This document shows positions 18,371 through 26,068 of a stretch of DNA of 34,767 bases, in pieces. The stretch is from the NCBI GenBank assembly GCA_903929485.1, contig CAIYUY010000187.1, positions 1 through 34,767 of the forward strand, read 5' to 3'. The stretch is from an uncultured Desulfuromonadales bacterium. Lineage in GTDB: Bacteria; Desulfobacterota; Desulfuromonadia; Geobacterales; CAIOGM01. A program made the translations under genes and the position numbers. The notes below the pieces were generated by a model that searched no databases, was not told the DNA's origin, and worked only from the letters and a program-made list of their open reading frames with translations. Every line of letters starts with the position of its first letter. The first letter of the stretch is position 1.

Positions 18371-19963
18371 TTATTCACCCCAACGATTATTGCCCCTACG
18401 GATCGCCGGCTCCTGGGCAATCCGGCGGATCACCCCTTCCCAATCGCCGGGAAACTGTTGTCTGAAAATTTTCATGCCGGGATACCACGGGGAATCATCC
18501 CTTCCCATCATCCAGCGCCACTCACTGGCGAAGCGGTTGAGGAGCCAGACCGGCTTTCCCAGCCCCCCCGCCAGATGGGCAATTGCAGTATCCACCGTTA
18601 TGATGAGATCCAGTTCGTCCACCAGCGCCGCGGTATCCAGAAAGTCCGGACATTCATCCATCCAGTCGGTAATCTCCCAACAAAGGCTCTTCAGCTGCCG
18701 CCGGGCCTCGTCCCCTTGCTGCAAGCTCACAAAACGAACCCCCTTTGCCGTCATCAAGGGGGCAAGGGAGTTCAAGTGAATGCTCCGCTGGGCATCGGCT
18801 TGGTTCAGACGGCAGCCGGCCCACGCCAACCCTACCTTCATCCCCTTCATACCGTCCAGCCGGTTGCGCCAGAACGCCTTCATCCCCAATGGCGCAGTGA
18901 GATAGGGGAACGAGTGGGGAATCGTTTCCAGACGACTCCCCAAAAGATACGGCAAACTCATGATTGGGCAGTACAGGTCGAATTCTCCCAAAAAATCAAC
19001 CTCTTCCAACAGCGTAACATCATCAACACCGGGAATGGTCCGCATCATCCGGAATAATGACGGAGAGTGGCAGCAGACGGTAAGCCGTTGGAGCTTCTCT
19101 CCCTTAAGAAGCGGCAGGTAGCGCATCATCATCAGGCTGTCGCCAAAACCCTGCTCGGTGACCACCAGCAAGGATCGCCCGGTCAGCGGCTCTCCCCGCC
19201 ATCGTCCCTGGGGAGGGAACCGACTGAGAATCAGCTCCTGATACCTCTTTCCCGTCCCCACACCGAAGCGAGACTCGTACCGCGCCAAACCTTCCTCATA
19301 ATTCCCCTGTAACAGCAGCACAAGAGCAAGGTTATGGTGAGCTTCCACGAAATCAGGATCAAGAGCAATGGCTTTTCGGTAAGCTGTTTCCGCATCTTTC
19401 ACCCTCCCCAACCCTCTCAGGGTGGCGCCCAGGTTCCCGCAGATATCGGCGGACGGTCCGAGAGCGACAGCTTTTTCATAAGCGGCTACCGCCTCTTCCG
19501 GTTTCCCCAACTCCCTCAGCGTGGCCCCCAGATTATTCCAGGCCTTGACGCCACCCGGGTTGAACCGGGCGGCGTTCCGGTAGGATGTTTCCGCCTCCCC
19601 ATAACGACCGGTTTCCCCAAGGACAATGCCCAGATTATAGTGAGCGTCGGCATAATCAGGCCTGAGGAGAAGCGCCCGCCGGTACCGAATTTCCGCCTCA
19701 TGGGGCTGACCGGCGGCCTGATAGGCAACCCCCAGATTATTGAAAGCCGCCGGCTCCCGGTCATTGATCGACAACGCCTTGGCGATGAGCTCAATGGCGT
19801 CAGCTACTTTTCCGGTTTGTCGGGACAAAACCCCAAGGAGGTGCCAGGCATCGAAACATTCAGGATGAACGGTCAGCAGCTGCCGGTAAATAGTTTCAGC
19901 TTGGGCGAACTCTCCGGACCGATGATGCTCCAGGGCCAGCTCAATCGCCTGAGATGGTTCCAT
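18371..19963 (-). CDS. TPR-repeat protein with C-terminal glycosyltransferase-like domain
   Basis: A 530-residue soluble protein. Residues 1-215 hold about six tetratricopeptide repeats with the usual W/G/Y-A/P spacing (for example AFNNLGVAYQAAGQPHEAEIRYRRAL is one, described here only by its 'NNLGVAY' and 'AEIRYRRAL' ends). The C-terminal half resembles the GT9/GT41-like fold: LLVVTEQGFGDSLMMMRYL, KVGLAWAGCRLNQADAQRS and the late IITVDTAIAHLAGGLGKPVWLL, matching the sugar-nucleotide binding motif. Such proteins are annotated as TPR glycosyltransferases, possibly modifying proteins or cell-surface glycans, but the substrate is unknown. The last eight or so codons (RRGNNRWGE and the stop) are supplied by repeat-like DNA. 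Confidence 0.87.
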   Translation of the reverse strand: MEPSQAIELALEHHRSGEFAQAETIYRQLLTVHPECFDAWHLLGVLSRQTGKVADAIELIAKALSINDREPAAFNNLGVAYQAAGQPHEAEIRYRRALLLRPDYADAHYNLGIVLGETGRYGEAETSYRNAARFNPGGVKAWNNLGATLRELGKPEEAVAAYEKAVALGPSADICGNLGATLRGLGRVKDAETAYRKAIALDPDFVEAHHNLALVLLLQGNYEEGLARYESRFGVGTGKRYQELILSRFPPQGRWRGEPLTGRSLLVVTEQGFGDSLMMMRYLPLLKGEKLQRLTVCCHSPSLFRMMRTIPGVDDVTLLEEVDFLGEFDLYCPIMSLPYLLGSRLETIPHSFPYLTAPLGMKAFWRNRLDGMKGMKVGLAWAGCRLNQADAQRSIHLNSLAPLMTAKGVRFVSLQQGDEARRQLKSLCWEITDWMDECPDFLDTAALVDELDLIITVDTAIAHLAGGLGKPVWLLNRFASEWRWMMGRDDSPWYPGMKIFRQQFPGDWEGVIRRIAQEPAIRRGNNRWGE

Positions 19964-20012
19964 GAGGATAATCCATGATTTACGTGGGGGGAGATAAAGA
20001 AGGAAAGAGAGG

Positions 20013-20348
20013 TCAGGAATCCTTCTTCCTGCCGAAAAGAGAAACGACTTTACCCCCTCCCGTACCGTGAGACGGCTCTTTGCGGGGAGGAACGGGGGGC
20101 GCTTCTTCCTTCACCGGACAGATAATCTTTTCCAGCCTGATGGGTGTCCCCCCCATGGTATACGGAACACCATCGATCTGACCTTCGTCCAGTATCCAGG
20201 TGTAGACCTGGAGCGGCGTGGTAAGAACCAGGAGCTTTACCTGCCACCATCCCGGCTTGAAATCGGGAGAAATATCCTCAATACGGGCAAAAAATCCCGG
20301 TTTATCGTCCACATGCACCAGCACCAGGTCATTCATTTCAGTAGCCAT
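20013..20348 (-). CDS. Small conserved hypothetical protein
   Basis: A 111-residue protein not recognised as a named family. The first 75 residues (DLVLVHVDDKPGFFARIEDI, PGWWQVKLLVLTTPLQVYTWIL) look like a compact beta-rich domain. The rest is a proline- and lysine-rich tail (EEAPPVPPRKEP) likely to be disordered. A good GGAGG site lies eight bases before the ATG at 20348. It overlaps the end of the upstream cysteine-rich gene by 16 bases, so the two are translationally linked. No membrane segment is seen. Function unknown. Confidence 0.75.
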   Translation of the reverse strand: MATEMNDLVLVHVDDKPGFFARIEDISPDFKPGWWQVKLLVLTTPLQVYTWILDEGQIDGVPYTMGGTPIRLEKIICPVKEEAPPVPPRKEPSHGTGGGKVVSLFGRKKDS

Positions 20349-20935
20349 GGCTCATACCTCCGTCGGTGGGGGGAGTCGGGAGCAGCACTTTTGTCCCGCT
20401 CCCCTTGCTCCATCCAAAGAAAAAAACTCTCGGCAAGAGCTCCTCCGAACCGATCCGCCGTCCACCGGCGAAGACGGCGCAGTTCCTCTTCCAGCCGGGC
20501 AAGTTCAGTGAGTTCCGTAGCGGAAAGTCGCGCTTCAATCAGTTCACAAATGAAGGTGACACAGGTGAATGATCGGCGAGAAGAAATAATACGGCAGCCG
20601 GAGCTCCCCAGAAAAGGGCAGGCGCCGGAAGCAAACTCCGGCGCCACGGGAAGCTCTTGAGCGGCAAAGCAGGCAAGAAGATCCAGGGGAGCAGGATGAT
20701 ATCTCCCCACCCGACAGCAGGCCCCGTTACAGAGGGCGCAGACGGCGGAACCATCCGCCCCGTCGGAAAGGAGCACGATCTTCTCTTTGAGCCGTCCCAT
20801 CTCTGCCAGTAGAGGGACGAGTTCGTCGCGTGACTCCGGGGAGATTGCGGCAAACTCTGCTCTCAGCAGCTCCACCCCCCTGTCCCAGAGCGCGGCAAAA
20901 CCTTCCTGGCTTTGTGAACCTTGCTTATTCAGCAT
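20333..20935 (-). CDS. YkgJ-like cysteine-rich (zinc/iron-binding) protein
   Basis: A 200-residue protein with the cysteine pattern CALCNGACCRVG, then ACPFLGSSGCRIISSRRSFTC with a later FICE. This matches the CxxCxGxCC...CPFL...GC...R...C layout of the YkgJ family, whose members are thought to bind zinc or an Fe-S cluster. The N-terminal 60 residues and C-terminal helices are not recognised. The start is put at 20935 (MLNKQGSQ). The open frame continues upstream to 21193, but that part is repeat sequence and RNase P RNA, so it is rejected. It is coupled to the small gene downstream. Biochemical role unknown. Confidence 0.78.
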   Translation of the reverse strand: MLNKQGSQSQEGFAALWDRGVELLRAEFAAISPESRDELVPLLAEMGRLKEKIVLLSDGADGSAVCALCNGACCRVGRYHPAPLDLLACFAAQELPVAPEFASGACPFLGSSGCRIISSRRSFTCVTFICELIEARLSATELTELARLEEELRRLRRWTADRFGGALAESFFLWMEQGERDKSAAPDSPHRRRYEPWLLK

Positions 20936-20965
20936 TCTCGGTTTACCAACATAAAAAAAATCATT

Positions 20966-21090
20966 GAACCGCGAAGACGCAAAGTACGCGAAGAAAACAG
21001 GAAAAACAACAGAATCAAATTTCTTCCGCTTTACCTCAAAAAAGGATTTCCTTTGCGGTTCCTTTGCGTTCTTCGCGTCTTTGCGGTGAA
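20966..21090. repeat. Inverted repeat of the 'CGCGAAGACGCAAAG' intergenic type
   Basis: The left arm ACCGCGAAGACGCAAAG (from 20968) and right arm CTTTGCGTTCTTCGCG plus TCTTTGCGGT (21062-21087) are complementary, with about 65 bases between. Elements of this type are widespread non-coding repeats, and in one frame they yield the spurious peptide HRKDAKNAKE. It fills the gap between the YkgJ-like gene and rnpB. Confidence 0.8.
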
Positions 21091-21122
21091 AAGGTTTTAC
21101 TTGTCGGCAGTTGGTAAATAGT

Positions 21123-21504
21123 GGCTGGAGCAGCCCATAAGCCGGGTCCTGTTCCCGACGCCGGTTACCCTGCGTCGAGTGACGGTCATTCATCTAGGAC
21201 TGCCGTTACCGGCAGCCTCAAGCGGCCAACCCGGAAGCACGGGCGGGACACCCTTAACGCTTCCCTATGAGGCCTTGCTCCTGGTGGGGTTTACCTGGCA
21301 TCCGCTGTCACCAGCGAATCCGGTGAGCTCTTACCTCACCCTTTCACCCTTACCTCCCTTGCCAACGACTCCGGGAGGCGGACTTCTCTCTGTGGCACTT
21401 TCCCTGGGGTCACCCCCGCTGGACGTTATCCAGCACCATACCCTGTGGAGCCCGGACTTTCCTCCCCCCGCATGCGGGCGGCGACCATCCGTGCTGCTCC
21501 AGCC
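21123..21504 (-). ncRNA. rnpB: RNase P RNA (bacterial class A)
   Basis: The catalytic RNA of RNase P, which removes 5' leaders from pre-tRNAs. On the minus strand the ends GGCTGGAGCAGC and GCTGCTCCAGCC pair as helix P1. The conserved core is visible as GAGGAAAGTCCGGGCTCCAC near the 5' end, CAGGGAAAGTGCCACAGAGA in the middle, and GGTAAACCCCACC further on. The length, about 382 bases, fits the class. It starts 13 bases after the stop of the zinc-ribbon gene on the same strand, and no separate promoter is obvious, so it may be transcribed with it. Confidence 0.95.
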
Positions 21505-21517
21505 AAACCGTAAAAAC

Positions 21518-22237
21518 CTAGGCAGCCGTCTCCGCCGCCCGGATAAAGAGCATCCTCTGACAATGAGGGCAGACGATCAGTTCCAGCCCCTTGTACAGGT
21601 TGTTATACATCTGGGGAGGGATCTGCATGTTGCAGCCGAGACAGCTTCCGTCCCGTGCTTCAACCACGGCGATCCCCTGCCGCTTCTCCCGAAGCATCTT
21701 GTAGCGGTTGAGCAGAGGGGCGTTCAAACCGGCTGTCGTCGCTTCCCGCTGGGACTGATCACCGGCAATCACGGCATCGAGTTTGTTCAGTTGAGCCTGA
21801 ACCTCCTTCTTGCGGACCCCGATATTACCGGTAAGCGCAGCCAAGTTCTTCTCTCCATCGGCAACTTTCCCCTGCAGGAGCTCCGCTTCGCCGAGTTTGG
21901 AGATTATCTGCTCTTCCATCTCCGTTTTGACTTTTTTCGCGGTGGAGACCTCCTTCAGGACTGCCTGATACTCTTTTTGGGTCTTGATGTCATGGAGGCG
22001 AGTCTCCGACCGGACAATGATATCGGCCTCCACGGCCATGGTCTTCTCACTCTCCTCTTTCTCCCCCTGAAGAGCGGTTAACTCCTCCCTGAGGGTATCA
22101 AGAGAGAGTCGCGACTCTTCGATCTCTCTGTCCAGATCGTTCATCTGCTGGAGGAGAAGATCCTTCTCCGCCTGTCGGCCGTCAATCTTCAGATCGATAC
22201 ACTGCAACTCCTCCAACAGCTTCACCTTGACTTGCAC
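21518..22237 (-). CDS. Coiled-coil protein with C-terminal C4 zinc ribbon
   Basis: A 239-residue protein with a long N-terminal coiled coil (residues 5-175, rich in Glu, Lys and Leu heptads). It ends in a zinc ribbon with CLGCNMQIPP and VCPHCQRMLF, the CxxC pairs of the zf-RING_7/DUF164 family. Relatives are widespread, and the gene next to rnpB is a common arrangement. No enzymatic role is established; proposed roles include nucleic acid or protein binding. The start is GTG at 22237, with AGGAGG seven bases upstream. It lies downstream of the Nif3-family gene on the same strand. Confidence 0.88.
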   Translation of the reverse strand: MQVKVKLLEELQCIDLKIDGRQAEKDLLLQQMNDLDREIEESRLSLDTLREELTALQGEKEESEKTMAVEADIIVRSETRLHDIKTQKEYQAVLKEVSTAKKVKTEMEEQIISKLGEAELLQGKVADGEKNLAALTGNIGVRKKEVQAQLNKLDAVIAGDQSQREATTAGLNAPLLNRYKMLREKRQGIAVVEARDGSCLGCNMQIPPQMYNNLYKGLELIVCPHCQRMLFIRAAETAA

Positions 22238-22342
22238 TACACACCTCCTCGTGCGGTTTCCTCCACGACGCTTTTCGTGGCAGGCGCCGCCGCGCCTTTT
22301 AAAGTTGCATCATCCTAAAAACATGAGTGGGACGGGTTACTT

Positions 22343-23482
22343 TCATTCTTGACAGCCGGCAGCCGTCACAACCTGGAACGGATCCAGCTCGTCGCGACAG
22401 CAAAGCACCTCCACCTCGTACTTCCGGTGGCGGCACTCTCCGGTAATTCTCGTTGCCAACCCTTGGGCGGCTATGATTTCGGTACCGAAGTGTCCGGCGT
22501 CCACGAGCGCCAAACCAAGCTCCTGGGCGGTACGGGCCTCGTGATATTTGATGTCGCCGGTGACCAACAGATCGGCGCCACGGCGCTTCGCTTCGTGCAT
22601 GAAGGAAGCGCCACTGCCGCTGCAGAGGGCGACCCTACGGATCGACAGGAGGGGATCCCCCACATACCTGACGGCCGGAACGCCGAGACTCGCGCGAACA
22701 GCCGCCGCATATTCCGCCAAGGGAGCCGCTCTCTCCAGCAAACCGATCCGGCCGAGACCGAATCCCTTACCTTTATTGAGAAGCGGATAGAGATCATAGG
22801 CAGGCTCTTCGTAAGGATGGGCAGCCTTCAGCGCCTCGGTGGCCTTCCCCAGGTCAGCGCTGCGCAAAAGCACCTCGATACGCGCCTCCTGGGCGCACTC
22901 CCGTATCCCTATTTCCCCTTGGAACGGCTTCGCCCCCTCCAGAGGGAGAAACGTCCCCGATCCATCAACCCGGAACGAGCAATCTCGATAGTTCCCCATG
23001 ACCCCGCTAAATCGGAACAAAGCTTCCATTACCCGCGACTCAAACCCCTTGGGGACAAAGACCGCCAACTTGACCAGCTCTTCCCGCACCGTTTCCACCA
23101 GCGGGCGGCAGGAGCCGACTCCGATCCGCTCCGCAAGAAGGTCATTCAGCCCTCCTTCGGCGCTGTCATAATTCGTATGCAACGACACGACGGCCAGATT
23201 ATTCTTGATGGCGCGAAAGATTCGGGCGGTGGTCGGATCCGCCGCGGAAAGCCGGGGAAGCGGCTTGAAGATAAACGGATGATGAGTGACAAGGAGTTGA
23301 CATCGGTTGGCGATGGCGGCTGCCACCGCCGACTCCCCGGGATCAAGGGCCGTCATGATCCGGGAAACGGGAGCCGCCGGGTCCCCCACCTGCAAACCCA
23401 CGGCATCCCACTCTTCGGCAAGGGCCTGTGGGGCAATTTTGTTAATGATTCCAACGATATCAGACAGTATGGGTATCGTCAT
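22343..23482 (-). CDS. Nif3-like dinuclear metal centre protein (YbgI/YqfO family)
   Basis: A 379-residue member of the Nif3 family, which forms a hexameric toroid with two metal ions per subunit. Its reaction is not settled, despite the label 'GTP cyclohydrolase 1 type 2 homologue'. Metal-binding motifs are visible: LLVTHHPFIFKPL (His pair), VVSLHTNYDSAEGGLNDLLAE, and DAGHFGTE near the C-terminus. The length exceeds the 250-residue basic form, so a YqfO-type inserted domain (around residues 130-235) is present. The start is the ATG at 23482; an in-frame GTG at 23488 is also possible. The gene lies upstream of the zinc-ribbon gene and rnpB. Confidence 0.9.
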   Translation of the reverse strand: MTIPILSDIVGIINKIAPQALAEEWDAVGLQVGDPAAPVSRIMTALDPGESAVAAAIANRCQLLVTHHPFIFKPLPRLSAADPTTARIFRAIKNNLAVVSLHTNYDSAEGGLNDLLAERIGVGSCRPLVETVREELVKLAVFVPKGFESRVMEALFRFSGVMGNYRDCSFRVDGSGTFLPLEGAKPFQGEIGIRECAQEARIEVLLRSADLGKATEALKAAHPYEEPAYDLYPLLNKGKGFGLGRIGLLERAAPLAEYAAAVRASLGVPAVRYVGDPLLSIRRVALCSGSGASFMHEAKRRGADLLVTGDIKYHEARTAQELGLALVDAGHFGTEIIAAQGLATRITGECRHRKYEVEVLCCRDELDPFQVVTAAGCQE

Positions 23483-23599
23483 GCCCACTCAAAAGAAAAG
23501 AGTGCACCCTGTCGGTATGCACTCTTGTTCCCCACTCCATGGGAATCGGTTCTGCTTCGTTTTCGCGTTAAAGACATCCCCGATATATCCCATGAAAAA

Positions 23600-23676
23600 T
23601 GGTGGGCCCACCAGGATTCGAACCTGGGACCGACCGGTTATGAGCCGGTAGCTCTAGCCAGCTGAGCTATAGGCCC
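23600..23676 (-). tRNA. tRNA with anticodon CAT, probably tRNA-Ile2 (lysidine type)
   Basis: A 77-base tRNA with encoded CCA. On the minus strand it begins GGGCCTATAGCTCAGC, has the anticodon loop CTCATAA and the T-arm GGTTCGAATCC, and ends GGGCCCACCA. All four stems pair. The anticodon CAT would read AUG, or AUA if lysidine-modified by TilS. The CTCATAA loop and the C4-G69 and C5-G68 pairs fit tRNA-Ile2 better than elongator or initiator Met, but identity by eye is not final. Confidence 0.9.
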
Positions 23677-23691
23677 TCAAAATAGTTACTC

Positions 23692-23720
23692 ATCGTACCC
23701 ATTAAGGGGGGGGGTGTCAA
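23692..23720 (-). promoter_or_regulatory. Promoter of the tRNA gene with a nine-C spacer tract
   Basis: On the minus strand TTGACA (23720-23715) and TACGAT (23697-23692) are 17 bases apart. Transcription would start about 10 bases before the tRNA 5' end. The first nine bases of the spacer are all C. The promoter is close to consensus, as is usual for tRNA genes. Confidence 0.8.
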
Positions 23721-23913
23721 GGAAAAAGCCGGAAATTACCAAGGCCCCGGGAAAAAGAGAAGCTCACCTGTTTGCATTGAGTTCATTTTTACCTGTATAC
23801 TCCCCGAAACTATTCTCCCCCTTTTTGCAAAAAAAGCCCGGCGCCAGAAACCCTCTCTCCTTCTTCCCGTAAAGTATGCTAAGATGCGCCACTTTCCGCA
23901 GATGAGGTTATCA

Positions 23914-26004
23914 ATGAAACAAGCAGTTGCTTCACCGGGGAAATGCCACCCCCTGGGCTCAACGGTGACCCCCGACGGGGTTAACTTCGCCATCTTTTCC
24001 CGAAGCGCCACCGCCATGGAGCTCCTCTTCTTCCAGAGCGCCGACGCCCCGACTCCCAACCGAGTCATCCCCCTGGACCCGCGGTTCAACAGAACCTGCG
24101 ACTACTGGCACGCCTTTGTTCCCGACGTGAGCCCGGGGCAGATCTACGCCTATCGGGCCGACGGCCCCTTCGCCCCTGACCAGGGGCACCGCTTCGACAA
24201 AAGCAAGGTACTCCTGGACCCCTACGGCAGGGGGGTCGCTGTCCCCCAAACGTACAACCGCGAGGCTGCCAGCCTGCCGGGAGACAATGCCCCCTTCGCC
24301 CTCAGAAGCGTCGTGGTGGACCGCCGTGGCTACGATTGGGAAGACGACGTCCCGCTTCGTTACCCCGTCTCCCAGACGGTCATCTACGAGATGCATCCTG
24401 CCGGTTTCACCCGCAACCCCAATTCGGGCGTCCCACCGGAGAAGCGCGGCACCTACGCGGGTCTCGTGGAGAAGATCCCCTACCTGAAAGAGCTGGGAAT
24501 AACCGCTGTGGAACTCCTCCCCATCTTCGCCTTCGACCCGGAGGACGCCCCGCTGGGGCGGCTCAATTACTGGGGGTACTGTCCCATCTCATTTTTTGCC
24601 CCCCACGTGGGATACAGTTCCCGGAAAGAGCCTCTGGGACCGATTAACGAATTCCGCGACCTGGTCAAGGCCTTTCACCGGGCAGGGATCGAGGTCTTTT
24701 TGGACGTGGTCTTCAACCACACCGCCGAAGGGAATCACGAAGGACCGACCTTGAGCTTCAGAGGGCTGGAAAACAGCGTCTACTACATCCCGGAGGCCGA
24801 CCGCTCCTGTTACGCCAACTATACGGGGACCGGCAACACCCTCAACGCCAACCACCCCACCGTCCGCCGGATGATCGTGGACAGTCTCCGCTACTGGGTG
24901 GAAGAGATGCATGTGGACGGCTTTCGCTTCGACCTGGCCTCCATTCTCTCCCGTGACGAGAACGGCCACCCCATGAGCAACCCCCCCGTCCTCTGGGACA
25001 TCGACACCGATCCGGTGCTGGCCGGGACCAAACTCATCGCCGAGGCATGGGACGCAGGAGGACTCTACCAGGTGGGGTCATTCATCGGCAATACCTGGAA
25101 AGAGTGGAACGGCCGGTTCCGGGACGACGTCCGGAGCTTCCTCAAGGGAGAGGATTCCACCGTCCGCCCCCTTTCATGGCGACTCCTGGGAAGCCCCGAC
25201 CTGTACGGCCACGAAGAGCGGGAACCGGAACAGAGCATCAACTTCGTCACCTGCCATGACGGGTTCTCCCTCAACGATCTGGTTTCGTACAACTTCAAGC
25301 ACAACGACGCCAACGGAGAGGGAAACCGGGACGGGACGGATGACAACCGGAGCTGGAACTGCGGAGTGGAGGGACCGACGGGCGATCCCCACGTGGAAGC
25401 GCTGAGGGAGCGGCAGATAAAGAATTTTTTTGCAATAAACCTTCTGTCGCTGGGAGCCCCCATGCTTCTCATGGGGGATGAGTGCCGGCATACCCAGGGG
25501 GGAAATAACAATGCCTACTGTCAGGACAACGAAACAAGCTGGTTCGATTGGGAGCTGGTGGAACGGCACAAGGGACTCTACCGGTTTGTGCGGGAGCTGA
25601 TCAAACGCCGGCTCCAACGAGATGCATCCCTGGACACCGAAGGCTTAAGCCTCAACGCCCTCCTGCGCCGCTCCCGCATCGACTGGCACGGCGTCAAGCT
25701 TAACCAGCCCGACTGGGCGGACTGCTCTCACAGCATCGCCGTGACTGTCCGGGGGCTCCGGGGGAGTTTTGCCGTGCATCTCATGATCAACGCCTGGTGG
25801 GAGGAGCTCCGCTTCGAACTCCCGTCCCGCTCCGGAGAGCGGAGATGGCGGCGCTGGATCGATACCTCCCGACCGTCACCCGACGATATTTGTGACTGGC
25901 GGGATGCCCCCCCCTTCCCCGGCAGAACTTGCACCGTGGCTTCCCGCTCCATCGTAGCGCTGGTCTCGCTGTTGCCGGCGGGACAGGGACGAAAGAAAAG
26001 GTAA
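23914..26004 (+). CDS. glgX: Glycogen debranching enzyme GlgX (isoamylase-type)
   Basis: A 696-residue GH13 enzyme that hydrolyses alpha-1,6 branches in glycogen or limit dextrin. An N-terminal CBM48-like domain (PLGSTVTPDGVNFAIFSRSA) precedes the barrel. Catalytic residues are visible: nucleophile Asp340 in VDGFRFDLAS, acid/base Glu377 in LIAEAWDAGG, and Asp449 in TCHDGFSLNDLVSY. YEMHPAGFTRN and VVFNHTAEGNHEGPT are also typical of GlgX/TreX. The ATG at 23914 has GAGG six bases upstream, so two earlier in-frame ATGs are not preferred. It is a single gene between the tRNA and the oppositely oriented rnd. Its stop codon lies at the start of a hexameric repeat. Confidence 0.94.
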   Translation: MKQAVASPGKCHPLGSTVTPDGVNFAIFSRSATAMELLFFQSADAPTPNRVIPLDPRFNRTCDYWHAFVPDVSPGQIYAYRADGPFAPDQGHRFDKSKVLLDPYGRGVAVPQTYNREAASLPGDNAPFALRSVVVDRRGYDWEDDVPLRYPVSQTVIYEMHPAGFTRNPNSGVPPEKRGTYAGLVEKIPYLKELGITAVELLPIFAFDPEDAPLGRLNYWGYCPISFFAPHVGYSSRKEPLGPINEFRDLVKAFHRAGIEVFLDVVFNHTAEGNHEGPTLSFRGLENSVYYIPEADRSCYANYTGTGNTLNANHPTVRRMIVDSLRYWVEEMHVDGFRFDLASILSRDENGHPMSNPPVLWDIDTDPVLAGTKLIAEAWDAGGLYQVGSFIGNTWKEWNGRFRDDVRSFLKGEDSTVRPLSWRLLGSPDLYGHEEREPEQSINFVTCHDGFSLNDLVSYNFKHNDANGEGNRDGTDDNRSWNCGVEGPTGDPHVEALRERQIKNFFAINLLSLGAPMLLMGDECRHTQGGNNNAYCQDNETSWFDWELVERHKGLYRFVRELIKRRLQRDASLDTEGLSLNALLRRSRIDWHGVKLNQPDWADCSHSIAVTVRGLRGSFAVHLMINAWWEELRFELPSRSGERRWRRWIDTSRPSPDDICDWRDAPPFPGRTCTVASRSIVALVSLLPAGQGRKKR

Positions 26005-26063
26005 AAGTAGAGGTAGAGGTAAAGATTTTTCTTTACCTCTACCTTTACCTCTACCTCTACCTT
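26000..26063. repeat. Hexamer-based inverted repeat between glgX and rnd
   Basis: GGTAAAAGTAGAGGTAGAGG and TAAAG on the plus strand are followed after a short AT stretch by CTTTACCTCTACC, TTTACCTCTACC and TCTACC. The units are near-repeats of GAGGTA and GGTAAA. The arms pair, forming a hairpin between converging genes, probably a shared terminator. Confidence 0.78.
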
Positions 26064-26068
26064 ACTCT

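Noticed and set aside
20936-21193. N-terminal extension of the YkgJ-like gene containing HRKDAKNAKE.
   Set aside because: This peptide is the signature of a translated non-coding repeat, and the extension also overlaps the RNase P RNA.
21179-22081. 300-residue open frame on the plus strand.
   Set aside because: It runs antisense through rnpB and the zinc-ribbon gene and has no family resemblance.
23600-23676. Initiator or elongator tRNA-Met as identity of the CAT tRNA.
   Set aside because: The anticodon loop and acceptor-stem pairs fit tRNA-Ile2 better, though a dedicated tRNA classifier would be needed to be certain.
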